A stretch of 64,000 nt of DNA from Pyrocephalus nanus (GCA_038380795.1 CM076268.1:14016001-14080000), one strand, 5' to 3'; shown: positions 11,764 through 26,426, numbered from the stretch's first letter. Notes: generated by a model not told the origin, from the sequence alone. Made by a program: numbers and translations.

Positions 11764-14700
11764 CAAGAAGCAAAAAAAGGGGAAAAAGTGCATTTGACGG
11801 TTTACCATATAGGTTTGTATGCCACCCTCCCTGGTTAAGACCTGAAGGAAATAATTTTTGAAATATTTATTCTCTACAAGTGCTATAAGTGGGCCAGCAT
11901 CCACCCTTTGCTAATAACTCACATTACAGGCTGCTATCCAAACTTCCTGAGACACAAGACACATTGCAAAACCTCAAACAGGATCAAAACCTGAAGTATT
12001 TTAAATTACTTTTAGTATCTTCATTAGTATTTAATCACAGGATGTTTAAGGAAAGCAGAAAGCAGAGTTTACTGGACACCACATCAAATGCAGAACATTG
12101 TATGGATTGTGCACACCAGCTTCCAAACATACCAAGCTAAGAGTGAAACTTAAAAAGTTTATAAACCATCCCACTGGGACCTTTTAAATCTCTCTGAGAA
12201 AGGCAATGAGTAGGCTGTTAGTCTAATTAACTTAGTGAAAACTTGCCATCAACCCCATATTATCTAAAGTGCACTGGAAATGACTCTTATTACCTCATTT
12301 TGTCAGTTGTGAGTTGGCAGGTGTTGCATGAGGCCCTGAACACCCTGTTTGTTGACTGTGGCAGCAAGACAGAAACCTCTCTCTTTAGGTCATGTAACAC
12401 AACCTTATTCTACCAACTCACAGTAAATCCTGTGCCACTAACAGAAGTCCCAGAGGGAAAGGAAAGCACTGAAACATCAGCATTTGTCTGTATTGAGTGA
12501 GTAAAGGACTAGAATAATGCAATCTAGTCATGAAGTAGATGAATATTAAATGACACAGAGAGGGGGGAAGGAACACTATCTAAGCAAGAATCAGCTACGG
12601 TCAAACTTACTTTGCAAAAGAAATTAAGACGAGTCACACAATTTAATTAGCTTACACCAAATTTCAGCTATGGCTCTATCTGCACAGCTGTGTAAATCCG
12701 AAAGAGTTCACAATATCAACCTTTCAGACACTACCAGCTACCATACTAACCAAAGTCCATTATTTACAGTCCAATCCTCTGAAAATACAAGATGCTGAAA
12801 ACTTTACAATATTTTCTCATCAGACATGTTCAAATGAGAATCACATTTGTTGAAAAATGCCTGATGGAAGTCAGGTCCTTCCAAAATCCAGGACCAAGAC
12901 TGAAGCATAGACTCTGATGACACCCACACACACACTGAGGGAATAACACATCCTCAATAAAGATGTCATCACACACCACTTGGGACAAGGTGAAGTTGGT
13001 TTTCAGTGCCAGGGAGAGGTAGAGCTAAACAGTATTACAGCTGAATGAATGGTTCTCTTTCATGATATTTATTTCACATCTGAAAAGCTGGAGGATCTGT
13101 AGTTGATTAGATTCTGTTCTCCTGAGACAGGGTGCCTGGTTTATGGACCAGCGGAGAGCTTCATCTCATCTCCTCTGCTGTATTTTATGTGTACCCATTG
13201 TTCCCATGTAACTCCCTTAATCTGACCTGTCTCCCTGAAAGCCAAGCTCCCTCCATCCCGATATCTGCACATCTTACAAACATCTACTCTACTGAGATCT
13301 CTGCTCTTATTATCTAAGGGGTGATGATGAGAAAGAAGTGATTTACTGAAGTTGATCAAGTTATCAGCTGAGTTAGCTACAATAAGCACACAGTAAATCC
13401 ATTGTGACTGCAGAGTAAAATGCTGTACATAAGCTGGCCTGAGCCCGTACACTCGCAGTTCACCGGACAGAAGGAGGATTGGGGTCAACTCATCACAGCC
13501 CAACAGACAAATGGTAACTTTTTCAGTCACCTGCCTCACTGAGGGCTTCCAGAATCACTCCAGTGGTGTTGGAGTTTTTTGGGTTTTGCTTTTATTTTGC
13601 ACATCCCTATCCTGCCCCAAATTTCAGGCAGATGTTGACAAAACCCGTTCAGCTGAATCGGCCATTGAAGCGCAAATCTCTGGGAACAGACTTTCCCATG
13701 TCATGGAAGAGGAGATATTTATTTTCAAATAACCACATTCTCCTCTCACCCACCCATCATCCCTGACATACAAGCCCACGCTCACTCTCCCTCAAAGGTT
13801 TGGTTTTGTAATTTAGACATACACTTTTTCTCTGCTCTGTTCTTCGTATGGTTGTCAGTGAAAGCAAGGCCAGTAAAGTGTATTTTCTATTTCAAAAGTG
13901 AAGTACGGTTCTCCAGTATTAGAAACAGCACTGCACCAAACATTTCAAAGTTAACTGCTGATATTTTCCTACCTATCAAGTCAAACAAAAAGCCCAACTC
14001 CTACAATGTTCTGCTACTGATACATCTTTCATGCTTTAGAAGCTTTTAAAGTGTTTTTCAAGGCTCTTACAACATAATGCAAAAAAACCCCATGTTTTTT
14101 AATCAGCTACATGTAATATAACACAGGTGGCAGAGGATCTGCAAGCAGTAAACAAGGAGCCCTGGACTTTTCTCCGTGGAAAGAGAGCTAAAGGTTTGCC
14201 TCTGCTTTTTCCTTTTAATAGCTAATACACAACTACACATCTGAGAGATACATCAGTTCTAAACAGGGCAGTAGCTTTACACAGCTCAAGCTAGTTTGTT
14301 TGCAAAGTTTAAGCTGCACAGTTCTTACACCAACAGTTATAAGTCAACATTTCAGACCTTGGACCAACCTCTGAGTTGTGCAACAAGACTGTTTTATTCC
14401 CTCCCTTCCTTTTCTTTTTGAAACACAAAGCAACTATATTAGTTGTTTTTGACAAGGTTTGTAGGCATTCAGCAGATGGGGAAGACCACACAACTTCCCA
14501 ATTGAGCAATCACAACTGGGGTCACATTAATAAATGCTACCCATTAATCAAATGAAAATACAGGAAGAAACCAAGCAAACTCGAGGAAAAGAAATAAATA
14601 TTGTAATTACTTGCAAAATAATTTAATATCAAAAAGGCTGTCACCACACTTGGTTGCATTCATTTCTCTAAGCAGTATTTCACTCAGAATTGCTCTATTG

Positions 14701-15689
14701 AACACCAAAACAATCTAAGCATTAAAAGGCTGTTGAAATATTGACTTATCATTTTGCATTGGCAAAAACTGCACGTGTATTCAGCTATTTGATTTTTCCT
14801 CATTTCCTTTTAGCTCTTCTATTCAAAGACTGAAGGCAACACTTCTTTCATCATCCACTCACTGAGGCAGGTTGATTTCTACTCCTGCACCACCTCACCA
14901 CTCTTCCATCCACATACAAGGGGTCAGGGTATTTTTCCTGGGGTTGCTTGTGAACCAGCATGAGCAGCATCAGCTCAGCACTAGAAACATTTGAGATAAG
15001 AGTGCTGCCATACGCTACAAAGGGAAAGCTGCCCAACTTCAGCATTTTGGGAAACACAGAGAAACAGGCATATCTTCTAAAAAAAGGTATTCAGCACATA
15101 TACAGGTCACTATTACAAAGTTTTAAACTGTCAGTGATTACTGCATGTTTCTGCGATAGTGCAGATTCCACCACATTTAAAGAGTAAAAAAAATTTGCAT
15201 GGCTTCTTTTCCCTTGGCTAGCATTCCTTCCAAGCATATGCATAATTACTTACTATTGATAGGCACACACTTAAAACTTTCTGACAACTTAACCCAGATC
15301 CAACACTGCTCTAGCCTGACTGATACAGCATTTACTGCCTGGTAAAACAGTGTAAAAATCTTGCTCCAAAAACACTAGTCAAACTTGCAGCAAAAAACGT
15401 GTTAGTGCAACAGAAAGTAATCAGGCTGCTCACTGTTCACCTACCAAATCCTGTTTTCCCTTCATCCACAGTGCTCTTGCTTAAGACATCATTTTCCTGA
15501 GTGTATTTAAAAAGCATTCTTTGCCAGCAGCTCTCCAGCACTGTGTAAGTTAGCTTGCATGGCAAAATTTCCTCATCTGTTGCAAGATTCCTAAAGGAAT
15601 TAAATCATGCAAGTCATTACAGAACTTTATTATTTTAAGTAATAGGTCAGATGATTACAGAGCCCATTCAGTATCAAAGGGATTAACTG

Positions 15690-16292
15690 CTGCTTTAACT
15701 GCTCGGGTGGGTTATCCCTGGATGATTTTGGGTCCATTCCACAGGGTCACGATTCCTGCCAGCAAACCTGCTCCAGCATGGGCTACTCTCTCCATGGGGC
15801 CACATGTACAGCCAGGAATCTGCTTCAGAGCAGGCTTCTCATGGGGTCACAGACTCCCTTGGGCTTCCACCTGCTCCAGTGTCAGGTCCTCCACAGGCTC
15901 CAGGTTGGATCTCTGCTCCACTGTGGACTTCCATAGGCTATAAAGGAGCACAGCTTGCCTCATCATGGGCTGCAGGGGAATCTCTGCTCTGGCTCCTGGA
16001 GCACCTCCTTCCCCTCTGGCCTGGGTGCCTGCAGAGTTTTTCCTCTCGTACATTCTCTCTCCTTTCTCCAGCTGCTGCTGGTGTTGTGCAGCAACTTTTT
16101 CCCTTCTTAAGTAAGTTATCTCAGAGGCGCTACCACTGTCACTGATGGGCTCAGCCTTGGCCAGCAGTGGATCTGTCTTGGAGCTGGCTGGCATTGGCTC
16201 CATTGGACATAGGAGAAGCTTCTGGCAGCTTCTCACAGAAGCTACCCCTGTAGCCCTCCACTACCAAACCCTTGCCACTCAAACTTAATACA
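15690..16292 (-). mobile_element. Avian endogenous-retrovirus LTR fragment (solo-LTR-like)
   Basis: The minus strand begins TGTATTAAGTTTGAGTGGCA at 16292 and runs leftward through a G+C-richer block that I recognise as an LTR-type repeat common in bird genomes, with phrases such as GAGCCAATGCCAGCCAGCTC and a (CAGCAG)-rich stretch near 16070. It starts with TG as LTRs do. The left part (about 15700-15900) has the repeated 'CTGGAGCAG...' motif structure of this family, and similarity fades before a clear CA terminus, so the copy looks truncated or decayed. No retroviral gene sequence flanks it. A 129-codon open frame on the minus strand (15847-16236) lies wholly inside the repeat and is not a gene. 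Assignment to the ERVL class is a guess from memory. Confidence 0.65.
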
Positions 16293-19200
16293 ACAGTCAA
16301 CGTGTTAGCTAAGCAACTCAACAAAAATTATACAAGCTGTGGCATTTGATGCTAATGAGCACCAGCACTTATCAGTTTGCAAGAGCCAAGACTTGGCAGC
16401 ATACTTGTTTGAGAAAGCTAAAACTGCATAAACCTCTTTCTGGAAAAAAAATAAAATGCAAAAAGCAGAAAAAAGATAAAAACCTAAACAGACGAAACAA
16501 AAACCTGAATACTATCTAAAGGTCAGAAGTGTATTTGGATTCACAGACAAGTCACATAGGGATAACTCAACAAGAAAGTTGACCAAAAATTAGAAGTCTT
16601 CCCTCCCCTCCCCCCATTTTTGTTCTTAATTTGAGTTGATCAAAAACTTTGTTTGGACAAAATTCACGATTTCAGTTCAACTTTAAGATACAAGGTTTGT
16701 GATAAAAATCGTTACAAACTTACACATTGAAAGCATTTGGCATCACCTCAAGAAAATGAGGTGATGATATTTCAAAATAAGAACTGGCAAATATTGACAA
16801 GTGTTTTGATTTCAGCCTTCCACTGGAAAATGATTACATCCAAGTTCTTTCCAAGCTATCTCTAAAATAAACTCACTGGGTCCAGCACAGAGTATTTCCT
16901 CACACAGTGCACATATACACACAACAGACCCATCAGGACTAACGGTTTGCCTCCTGTTTCTGGCAGAGCTCCTCCTGCCACGGACCAGGAAGCTCACCTC
17001 AAGATCTAGGCATCTCTAAGCCTTCAGATACAACATCCCGCATTTGGAGGAGATGTAGAACTGCTCTGCACAAGCCACTTCAAGGCCCCTGGCAGGAGGC
17101 CAGAGGTGCTGGCAGCAGGACCAAGTTTGGGGTGTATTATACTGGGCTGGGACGCCTGCTCATTGCTCAGCATGTTCACCATTCTGTGTTAATAGGAGCC
17201 AATATACTATCCCCGACCTCTACTTCCCACAGTTCTCAGAAAGCCTGAAAAATTAATATTCAGGCGACTTCTAAGGTTTCATTCTGCATAGTAATGAACA
17301 GGGAGAGACAGCAGAGAAACAAAGAACCTGCTTCAATGCAGGTGGCACAGGAGAGCAAGAGTGAGCACAGTGCTCAGCCTCCTGAACTGCAATGGCAAAC
17401 CTGAGTGTCAACAAACCATAATGACTTAGTGCCCCAAAACACCTCTGCCATGATTTAGCAGGCAGAATTAGGAGATGGCATAAAAAGACAGACGTGTAGA
17501 CCTTGCAGATTCTCTGCAGTTACACACTGGGGCAGCTACTGAAAGCTCCAAAACAGGCTGTTCCAGGCTTTTTTAGATTCTCCCTCAGACTAGCTCTTCA
17601 TGACACAGCAATAGATCTGCATCAAGTATTGACTACCTTTCCTGTTTCCTTAAATGGCTTTTAGCGTATTACCAATCACGCCATCACTTTTAAGTGTTTT
17701 CAACCATTCCAGGAAAAGTGCAGTCAGACAGCTGCTAAAGATCGAGTTCACTTCCAGTTCTAACAGGAGTTGGGATTCACTGCAATTCACTGCTGCACAG
17801 TTTGGCACAGCTGACCTCCTCCTGATGGTTGGGCATCATTAAGATTTAGTTCCTGCACTATCTTTACACACAAAGCATTGCTATAGGAAGTGCCAGTCGT
17901 GTTCAAATCACAGTGTCTGGATGCACGGAGATAGAGGCCTGAGTGCCAGGCTGCAGATCCTGAAGCTGATAAGCGGGTCCTCTTGTGTCAAAGGCTGTCT
18001 TGACATCCTGACCTAAAGAACTCAGCATCCTCAAGATCAGAGCATCTAAGAACACCAATGCTATACTAAAGCTTATTCTAGATGTATGCACTTAAAAAAA
18101 ACCACCAAAAACAAAATAAAAAAAAAACAACCAACCACACCAAAGAAAGACTTTGCTGAATAATCAGCATGGTTTACCGGTCCTGTCCATTAATTCTACA
18201 ACTAAATGTGGAATACTGAGCAAAACTCATGAAGTAAAAATCTTACTTTTTAAATAAGAAATCGGCTCTATGAAATTTCTGAAGCACCCTAGCTGTCTTT
18301 TGTTATTACAACCAAGTACCAAACTCTTGCTATTCTGAAACACAATGGGCAAAATCCCTGCTCCCATAAAAAAACTGAAACACATATCACTGAAAATATA
18401 AATTACAGGTGTGACATTTTTACTCAGAGGTTATAATTTCTCCACACTTCCTTGCAGCACAAGTCCTCCCATCCTGGCCTGCACTCACTGAGCACAGCAG
18501 TCAGGGTGACTGCAAACTGCAGAAGAACAAAAAGCCCACTGACATCTTGAATCTCACTCCTGTCTTGTGGTCTTAAGAGCAACAATGCCTCAAAATAATT
18601 CTCAGGGCAGCCTTTCTGTTTAATTTATCCATGGATAAATTTCAGTATGTCTAAGGCTGATGCACAGGAGAATTCTCTCAATGCAAAAATAAAACCCCAA
18701 AGCACAGGAATCCAGAGTGAATTTGTTAAGTTTTAAATGGTAAATGAGATCTTTGATCCAGTCTGCCTGATCCATGACACCACAAGTCAGCAGATCAGCT
18801 TATCTGAACTTCAGCATGTCACAGGCTGTTGCATTTTTCAATATTAACCTTGCACTACGTAGTCTCATGTCAGTAGCTTGCTAGAGCACCTCTCACCAAG
18901 GTATTCTGTTCAGATAGGAACAGGAGAAGAAAATCCATTCCTTCAATCATTTACTACAGTGGTTAATTACCTATTAAACACCAGGTACTAATTTTTAGTT
19001 TCAATTTGGTTTCAGTGTTTGCCCTGAAATACCACAACAGAAAAGGAATGTATCTTCTCAAAGATGCCTGAACACTCTAAAGACCATACCTTGAGTTACT
19101 AACCTCTCATAACTGAGGCTTCTCTGCCCTTTCTCTGACTTTTTAATATACTTTTTGACACCAGAAAAAGTTGCAAAATATATACGATCATAAAATCACT

Positions 19201-22200
19201 TTTCATCTCCTGCTAATATTTCAAGGGTTAAACAAACCTTTCTAGCTGAACATTTTGCAAGAGACCTTAAGTTGCCAGTCAATATTTTTTGAGTCACTGC
19301 TTTTCAAGATACAGCCCCTTTTTGCAAACTGGCACTTCCTTTTTCATCAAATGCACTGCCTAAGAGGTTAAAAAGCAACTCAGATCACACCGCCTCATCT
19401 ACTTCATGATTTAACCTTCTGCCAGTCTTCCAGTAACTTGCAACATCCATCAGAAATGACGTCCTTTCCGATCACTGAAAAACTTACCATGTAGCCCTAT
19501 TTTCATGCTCATCACCTGAGAAGGGCACTCTCAATATCTTTGTCTTCTGGGGATGCTCCATGACAAGGGATTTGTTACATCACTTACTCTTAGAAGCTCC
19601 AGCATTGATATTGATGCCCACTGCTAGATCCAAAAGCAACACTAAGAGTTTCACCTGTCCCTAGAGCTTCAGTAATTTCTATGACACAGACATACAAAGG
19701 TTCTTAAATACTTCTCTCCCTGTCACAAGTTTCCTGTGGTGCAGATGAGGTACAACGTACACATGTCAGCTAACAATACTCGGAGAGCCAACACCAAGCT
19801 ATGTCTGACCAGCAGCAATCTCAGTGACTTCTGAAGTCTCTCCCTGTGCTCTCCAAGAGCAATGTTCACCTTGACATTCAAGAGCTCTCCAAGTTCCTTT
19901 AGGCACGTGGCATTCCTTTGGTGATGAATACTGACCTAGGATCCCAAATTCCTAAAAACTCTCAGCCAACAGACAACTGCGTGTATGGTTTGTCTGCTTT
20001 AGCCAAGACAAACTGCTTGCTTGATGCCAAACAATTTGAAGCAGAATTAGTGAGTTCTGAACTCGTCTTATCGCTGTGGTCTGCAGTGTGCTATTCGATC
20101 ACATCAGCAGTTTTGGGCCACCAAATGCAGAAAAGTGACAGGAAGACAAGTGTCAGCTCTGACAATAGGCTGCATCCACGTTTCCTCTCAATTAACAATG
20201 TTAATAGCACATAAATGCATTCTTCATCTTGCAACTGTGGTAACTGCCAGGGAAACATTGATTAGAATGAATTTATGAGCATACAAATACATTTTCTCTC
20301 CTCCACAGGAACCCCCGTCCATAAGTTGATCTCTCCAATGCAGGGAAGAACTCAAGCTGCCATTACCATAGACCATTTTGAAGAAAAATCAGCCTTGATA
20401 TGATGAATATTTCCAATCTAACAAATACCACATCCCTCCACCTTTTTGCTTTCTTTACACAGAACTGCATAGAACAAAAATCCAATTAAATTTCTAAAAT
20501 GAGGTCACCTCTCAAACTCGCGTACACTTTCTACAAGACTGCCAAGGAGTTCTCATACAAATCTGGACTTAGTCCAACCTGAGATACATTTTGGTGCCCT
20601 AAAGCCCATGGAATTTCAAAAAGGACAAATTATTCATCAATGCCCTCTGCGTACTAAAATGCATTCTGCAATGTTGCTGGCACAAAATGGCTGTTTGAAA
20701 TGAGTGGGCAAAATGATTTATTTGTTATATATACATATAGCCTCTGAAGCACTGCAGTCCTTGTGACAAAGAGGCATACAAATGTGAGGATTATGCAGAT
20801 AAATCACAGGCGCAGGACTGGACTCTACTGTACTTCCACTGTGTGTGTATATATATGATGTACAAACACTTTCAGATGAAGTTTTTTAATGTTTTAACAC
20901 TAAAAACTCTTGTTTTTATAAAAGTTGATTACCACGTCCAAATACCTATCTTCCTGCCCCTGTGTATTGACTAATACATTAAGCTAGAATAAGACAATAC
21001 ACTTTTTGCTTCATGGCTATTGAGAAGCTCCTAAGCATGATTAGATTATCTCAGTTCAACCCAGACCAAAATCGTTTCTGGGATGTTCCTACAGCACATT
21101 TCATCTAGTACATCTGCATTATTTATGGCATTTACACAAGGTGAATTGAAGGCTTTTATAAACTAAGACACAAATCAATACAAGCTCTTAGCAGATGGGG
21201 CCTTAGTAGGGTTCCACAGCAGCATCGTTCCACACGGAGCCAACTCTTTCAAGTGAGCAACTGGTAGCACAGAAGGAAGGTTTGCTTAGGAAGTCAGGAA
21301 TTAGAGACACCTTCAGCACCCATCCTTTCCAGGAGAACTGTGCCTGCCTCATTCAGAGCCTGAACAGGCAGGGTTAGGTTCGAATGAAGTAGGAGCGCTT
21401 TGCAACATCAGTCTGCAAGAGTCATGATGGCTCTGTTTCATTTCCCTCCCCAAGCTAACATAAAAAGGCTGTAACACAGATGGCTTTCCCTGTCAGAGGT
21501 ACCACGGGCTGGGAAAGGAATGGATGGGAGGCAAATTCAGTTTGGCACTCAGTCACATCAGCAGTGTGCCGCAAAGGAGACCCTTCTCAAGTTCCACTGT
21601 GTTGGTGCTTGCTGAAGGCAGCACAGGTGGAGGTGCAGAACTGGCCTGAGAGATCAGCGTTGGGCAGGAGAACCAGTTGGAGCCACAAAGCCTTAGTTCC
21701 TCAGAGAGGGAAAGATTCTCCCCATCTTCATACAGAGATGGCCAGCTGGGCCAACACGGGACAGCAGATGACAGTAAGATACTGTGGCATTACAAGTGCC
21801 TGTTTTTCAGATAATGTTCTTTTAATTCACCTTGGCTGGTCTTCATTGACAAATGCTCATCAAAGAACAGATCATTATTTCAGGCACTTAGCACAGAGAT
21901 CAGATCACCCTGATCCTTCTGTTTTCCTAATGCATCTACTTGTACACTGAAAATTCACAAGAGTTTTTTTTTTTCTTTGGATTTAGTGAAATTGAAAGTT
22001 GTCTTCAGAGATTTTGGCAAAAGAACCTTTTAACCATCTATTTATAGAGCAGTGCATTGGGATCTGCAGTAGCCAGAAGAAAAAAGGAATGAATGATAAA
22101 TTATCCAACACAAACTTCCTTTAGAACAGTAACCTGAACAAAAAAAAGCTGATTTATGTTCCTGTTCAATTCCTTACTCTACAAATGCTCAGTAAACGGA

Positions 22201-24101
22201 TTTGGCCCCTTAACCAAATTTAAAAACCTTAGGGCCTTTAATTATTATTTTTTTTTAAATCAAAGAAGTCTCAAAAGGTCCCACCAACTCAATCTTTAGC
22301 TGAAAAACAATAGGCTACTCAACTTATGAAGAGTTTTATATTTGTGTTGGGCCTGAAAAAATCCTGTTAGTCTTAATTAAAATCATGCCTTGCTCAGCTG
22401 GCATGGGTTTTACTTTCATGAGATTTATGAGTACATGATCCTGACAGCTCTCCATGAGGTCCTTCTGGAGAAAAAAGGAACAGTGAAGATAATGACTGAA
22501 ATTCTCACGTAAAATCACAGAAAAATCTTCCATGGTAATCATTCTACTCTTCTCTTCACCAGTGCTCCAGAAAATCACACACTTCTCTGCCACTCCCAGA
22601 AAAGAGCAAAAGGCTGCTAGACAGGAGACCAGCTCATCATATTCCTCCTCAGACATCCCTCTTCTAAATTACCACAGACAGTATTTCCTGTGCACACACA
22701 AGCAGCAGCAGAAAGCCACAGAAAGGCTTGGAGGCCTTCTCTTCTGTGTACAATGAGGGTGAGAATCAAAATGAAGCTGAGACTCCTTCATATAACAATG
22801 AACCCTTACAGACACCTAACATGGGAATTCGGACTTTCAACTTGAAAGCAGTGACAGATTGAACACATCACATGTATAACCTAGATGGGTGGTTGTAACT
22901 AAGCTGCAATCCTTCCATCCTGAAAGCAGTGAGATGGGGAATGTTTGGCACGTTGCCTTACCCTTGGATAAAGGCTTTGTAGTAAATAAGTTATTCCTGA
23001 GAAACTGCTGACAGATAAAATTTATGTAAACATTAAAAACTGCCATACTGAGTCAGGTAGCAAAGGCCAGCTCTATGTCCCTGCTTCAAAACTGTCCAGA
23101 AATGGGAGCTCAGGTAACAGCATAAAGTAGACAAAAATAAAATGATACTGCCCCAGAAAGAACCCTGACTTCCAGCCACATGCAGTTCAAGATAACATGA
23201 GAAGCAGAAGTGACATCTGCATGATTCAGTAACCCGTGATGAAATTCTCTTCAATTAATTTGTATAATCCTTGCTTTAAATTCACATAACCTTTTAGGAA
23301 CTTCACTGCTTTAAAAAGTATTGGGTGAAGCAGTATCTCTTTGGTTTGAGCTTATCTGATCTTCTGATACACCCTCTTCTTACAGTTCCTCTTCATCTTC
23401 TCTGACATTTGATATTTTTTTACTAAGTCTTTTACATATTTTCTGCCATTTCTTCCAGCCTGAGGACTTGTCATGTATATAAATGTTCTTCATAACACAT
23501 CTGGTTCCATACCTTCAGTTATTCTTGCTTCCCCTTTCTGAAACTTTCCTAGTTCTGCTACGCTCTTCTGAATTTTTTAAGTTCTGGATATACATGAAAG
23601 ACTACGCTAATTAATACAAAAAATTGCCTTGCCTTTGGGAATCAATTCTAGCACAAGATACACTATTTTCTGAGAGAGAGGGGTTAAATTGAGAAGCAAA
23701 TTTTAAAAGAAGTTATTATAGCCAAGTAAGAGAGAAGCTCCATTTTAGACCAAGAGATCTGAATCATTTTAAACACCACAGCTAACAGTTCAGTTAATTA
23801 ATATTAAATATTTTATCTAGAGTGGTATAGCAAAATAAACAGTAAACAAAATTAAAAAAAATAAAGAAAACCAACAGCTTTTCAACAGAGCCACTGTATG
23901 TTGCTGTGGGAGCACGAGGTTATGTGCAAATCCCAGGCTTAGCATTGCAAAAGCATAGGGGTTATTTGGTGTGTGGGTTGGGGGGTTGAAGTTGCACGTG
24001 CAGTCAGGTCCCTGACTGAGGAAGGGAGCTTGAACCAATATCCTAAAGGCTGGGGCAAGTGCTGTAATGAGAACTTAAAATAGTTTTTTCTTAAATTTTC
24101 C

Positions 24102-24127
24102 TTTTTTTTTTTTTTTTTTTTTTTTTT
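24102..24127. repeat. T26 homopolymer
   Basis: Twenty-six consecutive T residues on the plus strand (a 26-base A run in the sense of ARMH3 transcription). No AATAAA-type signal or gene-like sequence adjoins it, so it is not supported as the tail of a processed pseudogene. Confidence 0.92.
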
Positions 24128-24739
24128 ACTGCTGGCCTCCTTCAGTAATTGTAGGCTGTTATCACAATCCCATGCTGTTCAGCTCCTTATGCTTCCATTT
24201 TGCAGGTTTTCAGAAAAAAAAGTGTCTTGGGTATGGTCACTGATTACAGAAAAGTCCTTCAAGAGCAAGGAAAGCACATATGGTTCTTCCGTCCAAATCT
24301 GCCCCAAAACATCAACAGCATAGAGAATACTGAACTGCTCTGGCAATGATTTTCCAAGTAAGTCAAAAAGCCAACATCCTGACCACTCAGTGAGCTTTAC
24401 TCTTCTCAACACAAGCAGAAAGCTAAGCTTCAGTGCCCAAATAAATTCCTGTTTGGGTGGCAACTCTGGAAATATGCCTCCACAGCTTCAGTTCAAATGT
24501 TCCTCATTCCTCACCCTAGAGCGTCACGTGATGAACCTGTGCAAGGTTAGCACCACTTCTGTGTTTCAGCAGCACACCAAAAAAACCAACAGAAAAATCT
24601 CAGAATGCATCCTTTACAGTGTGTGATACTTCTCTAAAGGAAACCCAGAATATTTCTGAAAAAAGGGCAGTATGATTATAAAACAGTGGTCAAGAGAAAA
24701 ATACAGACATCTTTCCTGAGGCTAGAGAAAGCATGCTGT

Positions 24740-24990
24740 GCTAAACAATTTAATAATTAAACTGAAGAAGAAAATACCACTGTAATTAACATACAAAGAA
24801 TCAGCATGGCCTAGCTAATCTCATCATGACGAGATCGAATAAAGTAGCATGCGTTTTATGGAGCAATTTAATCTGGCAAGCAATTAATCGTAAGAGCACT
24901 AAGTCAAACGAACACATTTCCCTTTAAGGAGATCACATTCATCATCTGTAATGTATTCTAAAGTGCAATTTGTTAGCCAGCCCCTGAATT
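24740..24990. promoter_or_regulatory. Candidate conserved non-coding element
   Basis: Two exact TAATTA homeodomain-type sites (24754-24759 and 24783-24788), further TTAAT/ATTAA cores and about five CpGs (for example in GACGAGATCGAATAAAG) within an otherwise AT-rich, repeat-free stretch. Retained CpG in such a setting suggests constraint. Function is inferred only. Confidence 0.27.
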
Positions 24991-25278
24991 TTACTGAAGA
25001 CATTTACTGTCTTCCTTTAGTGGAAAAGCAATTCCTGACTGACAGGAGGGAGTGGCATCAGTCTTTTTGAACCGGCTACCCTATTAACACTAACATGTTC
25101 TCAATCATTGATGCAGGAAGCAAATAACTTACAAAAAGTAGCTACAAGTTTCTACAAGCCTTATATTGTAGAAAACAGTACACACTATTTGAATCATGTC
25201 ATAAGCCTCAGACCAGCATGATCTGACCCATCTCTGTAACACCCTGGAACTGATAATATAACTGATGCAGGAAGGGAG

Positions 25279-25328
25279 AAAAAAAAAAAAAAAAAAAACA
25301 CCAAAAAACAAAAACACACACACACACA
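25279..25328. repeat. A20 run followed by (CA)7 microsatellite
   Basis: Twenty A residues (25279-25298), an A/C-rich bridge and seven CA units (25315-25328), then more A and C runs to about 25352. In reverse this is a long GT- and T-rich tract in the pre-mRNA. Confidence 0.92.
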
Positions 25329-26412
25329 AAAAAACCCCCACCCACCAAACCCATTAAAGAACACCCCACACATTCCTTGCTCATTGAGAACATCAGTAGG
25401 CATCTTTCACCTGGGCTCCTCCTGGTAGAACTCTGGGATTCTGGCTCTCCCTATCCTCTGATATTCTCAGCTACAAAATAATCCTTCCCTGTTTAGATTG
25501 CATCATTTTAACTGATTACAAGACTGCCCCAGACTCTCAGTGCTTTGAATATTAGAAAACCTTTCACTTCCCAACTTTTATTTATTTATGATATTCCCTG
25601 TCCATTTGTTCCCATTACAAACTACCTTTCAGCTTCAGAAGCTGCTCTACATCACCTCTGTTTCACACCACATCAGCAGTATCCACTAGTTTTCACTTTG
25701 CTGGACTGCACAAAGCAAGAGCCAAGTGTCCTTGGGAAGGAAATAGTGATTCTTGATGCTTGCCTGCACCTGCCCCCATCCAAGTTTATCCTTCTACAAG
25801 ATGAATTTGAAGGGCTACTCTCTTCCTAGGAAAAGACTTTCTGTTGAGTATTTTCCTATCTTGCTGTGTAGATGGCCTTATTTTAGTTCTGCCTGAGTGC
25901 ACAGTTCGGATCATGAAGATTAGCAGGCTGAAAGCAATCAAAGCTCAAATCCTCTAAGTGTCCTTGGGTCCAAACTGCTTCCACTCAGAACACATAAAAT
26001 GCTTTAAAATTTAAAAACATCTTAGCAGACAAAAAAAGAAGGGCCCTAAGAACCATTCAGTAAAGCTAAGTCTTAACAGGGACCACTAAACTTTACCAAA
26101 AAATATGTGGCAACATTTCATCTAGGAAGCACACAAAATTCACTCAAATGAGGCTATTGGCCATGTGAGAACAAAAGCTTGCAAGAGACATACAGCTCCT
26201 GCCAGTGCCTTCCTGCCCCACTGTCACTCCGAATCAATTCAAAAGACAGATTTCTTCACAGTAATGACAGGATGAGACCTATGCCTGGCTGCTTTCAGTC
26301 CTCTTCCAGCCTGATAATTTCCCTTATGCTCCACTCAGACTGAAGGCATGAATATAAAGTAGCCCCATGCCAAATCAAAGTTAAATAAGTACTAGTGGAG
26401 ATGGAGCACAAT

Positions 26413-26426
26413 AAAAAAAAAAAAAA
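26413..26426. repeat. A14 homopolymer
   Basis: Fourteen A residues; another A-rich patch follows at about 26560-26600. Confidence 0.9.

Noticed and set aside
15847..16236. 129-codon open frame on the minus strand
   Set aside because: It lies wholly inside the LTR-like repeat and has no domain; its sequence is the repeat read in frame.
21480..21950. 156-codon open frame on the plus strand
   Set aside because: No family similarity that I recognise and no coding-like composition; treated as chance.
24102..24460. Antisense processed pseudogene beginning at the T26 run
   Set aside because: No AATAAA-type signal next to the run and the open frame that follows (24179-24463, minus) matches no protein I know.
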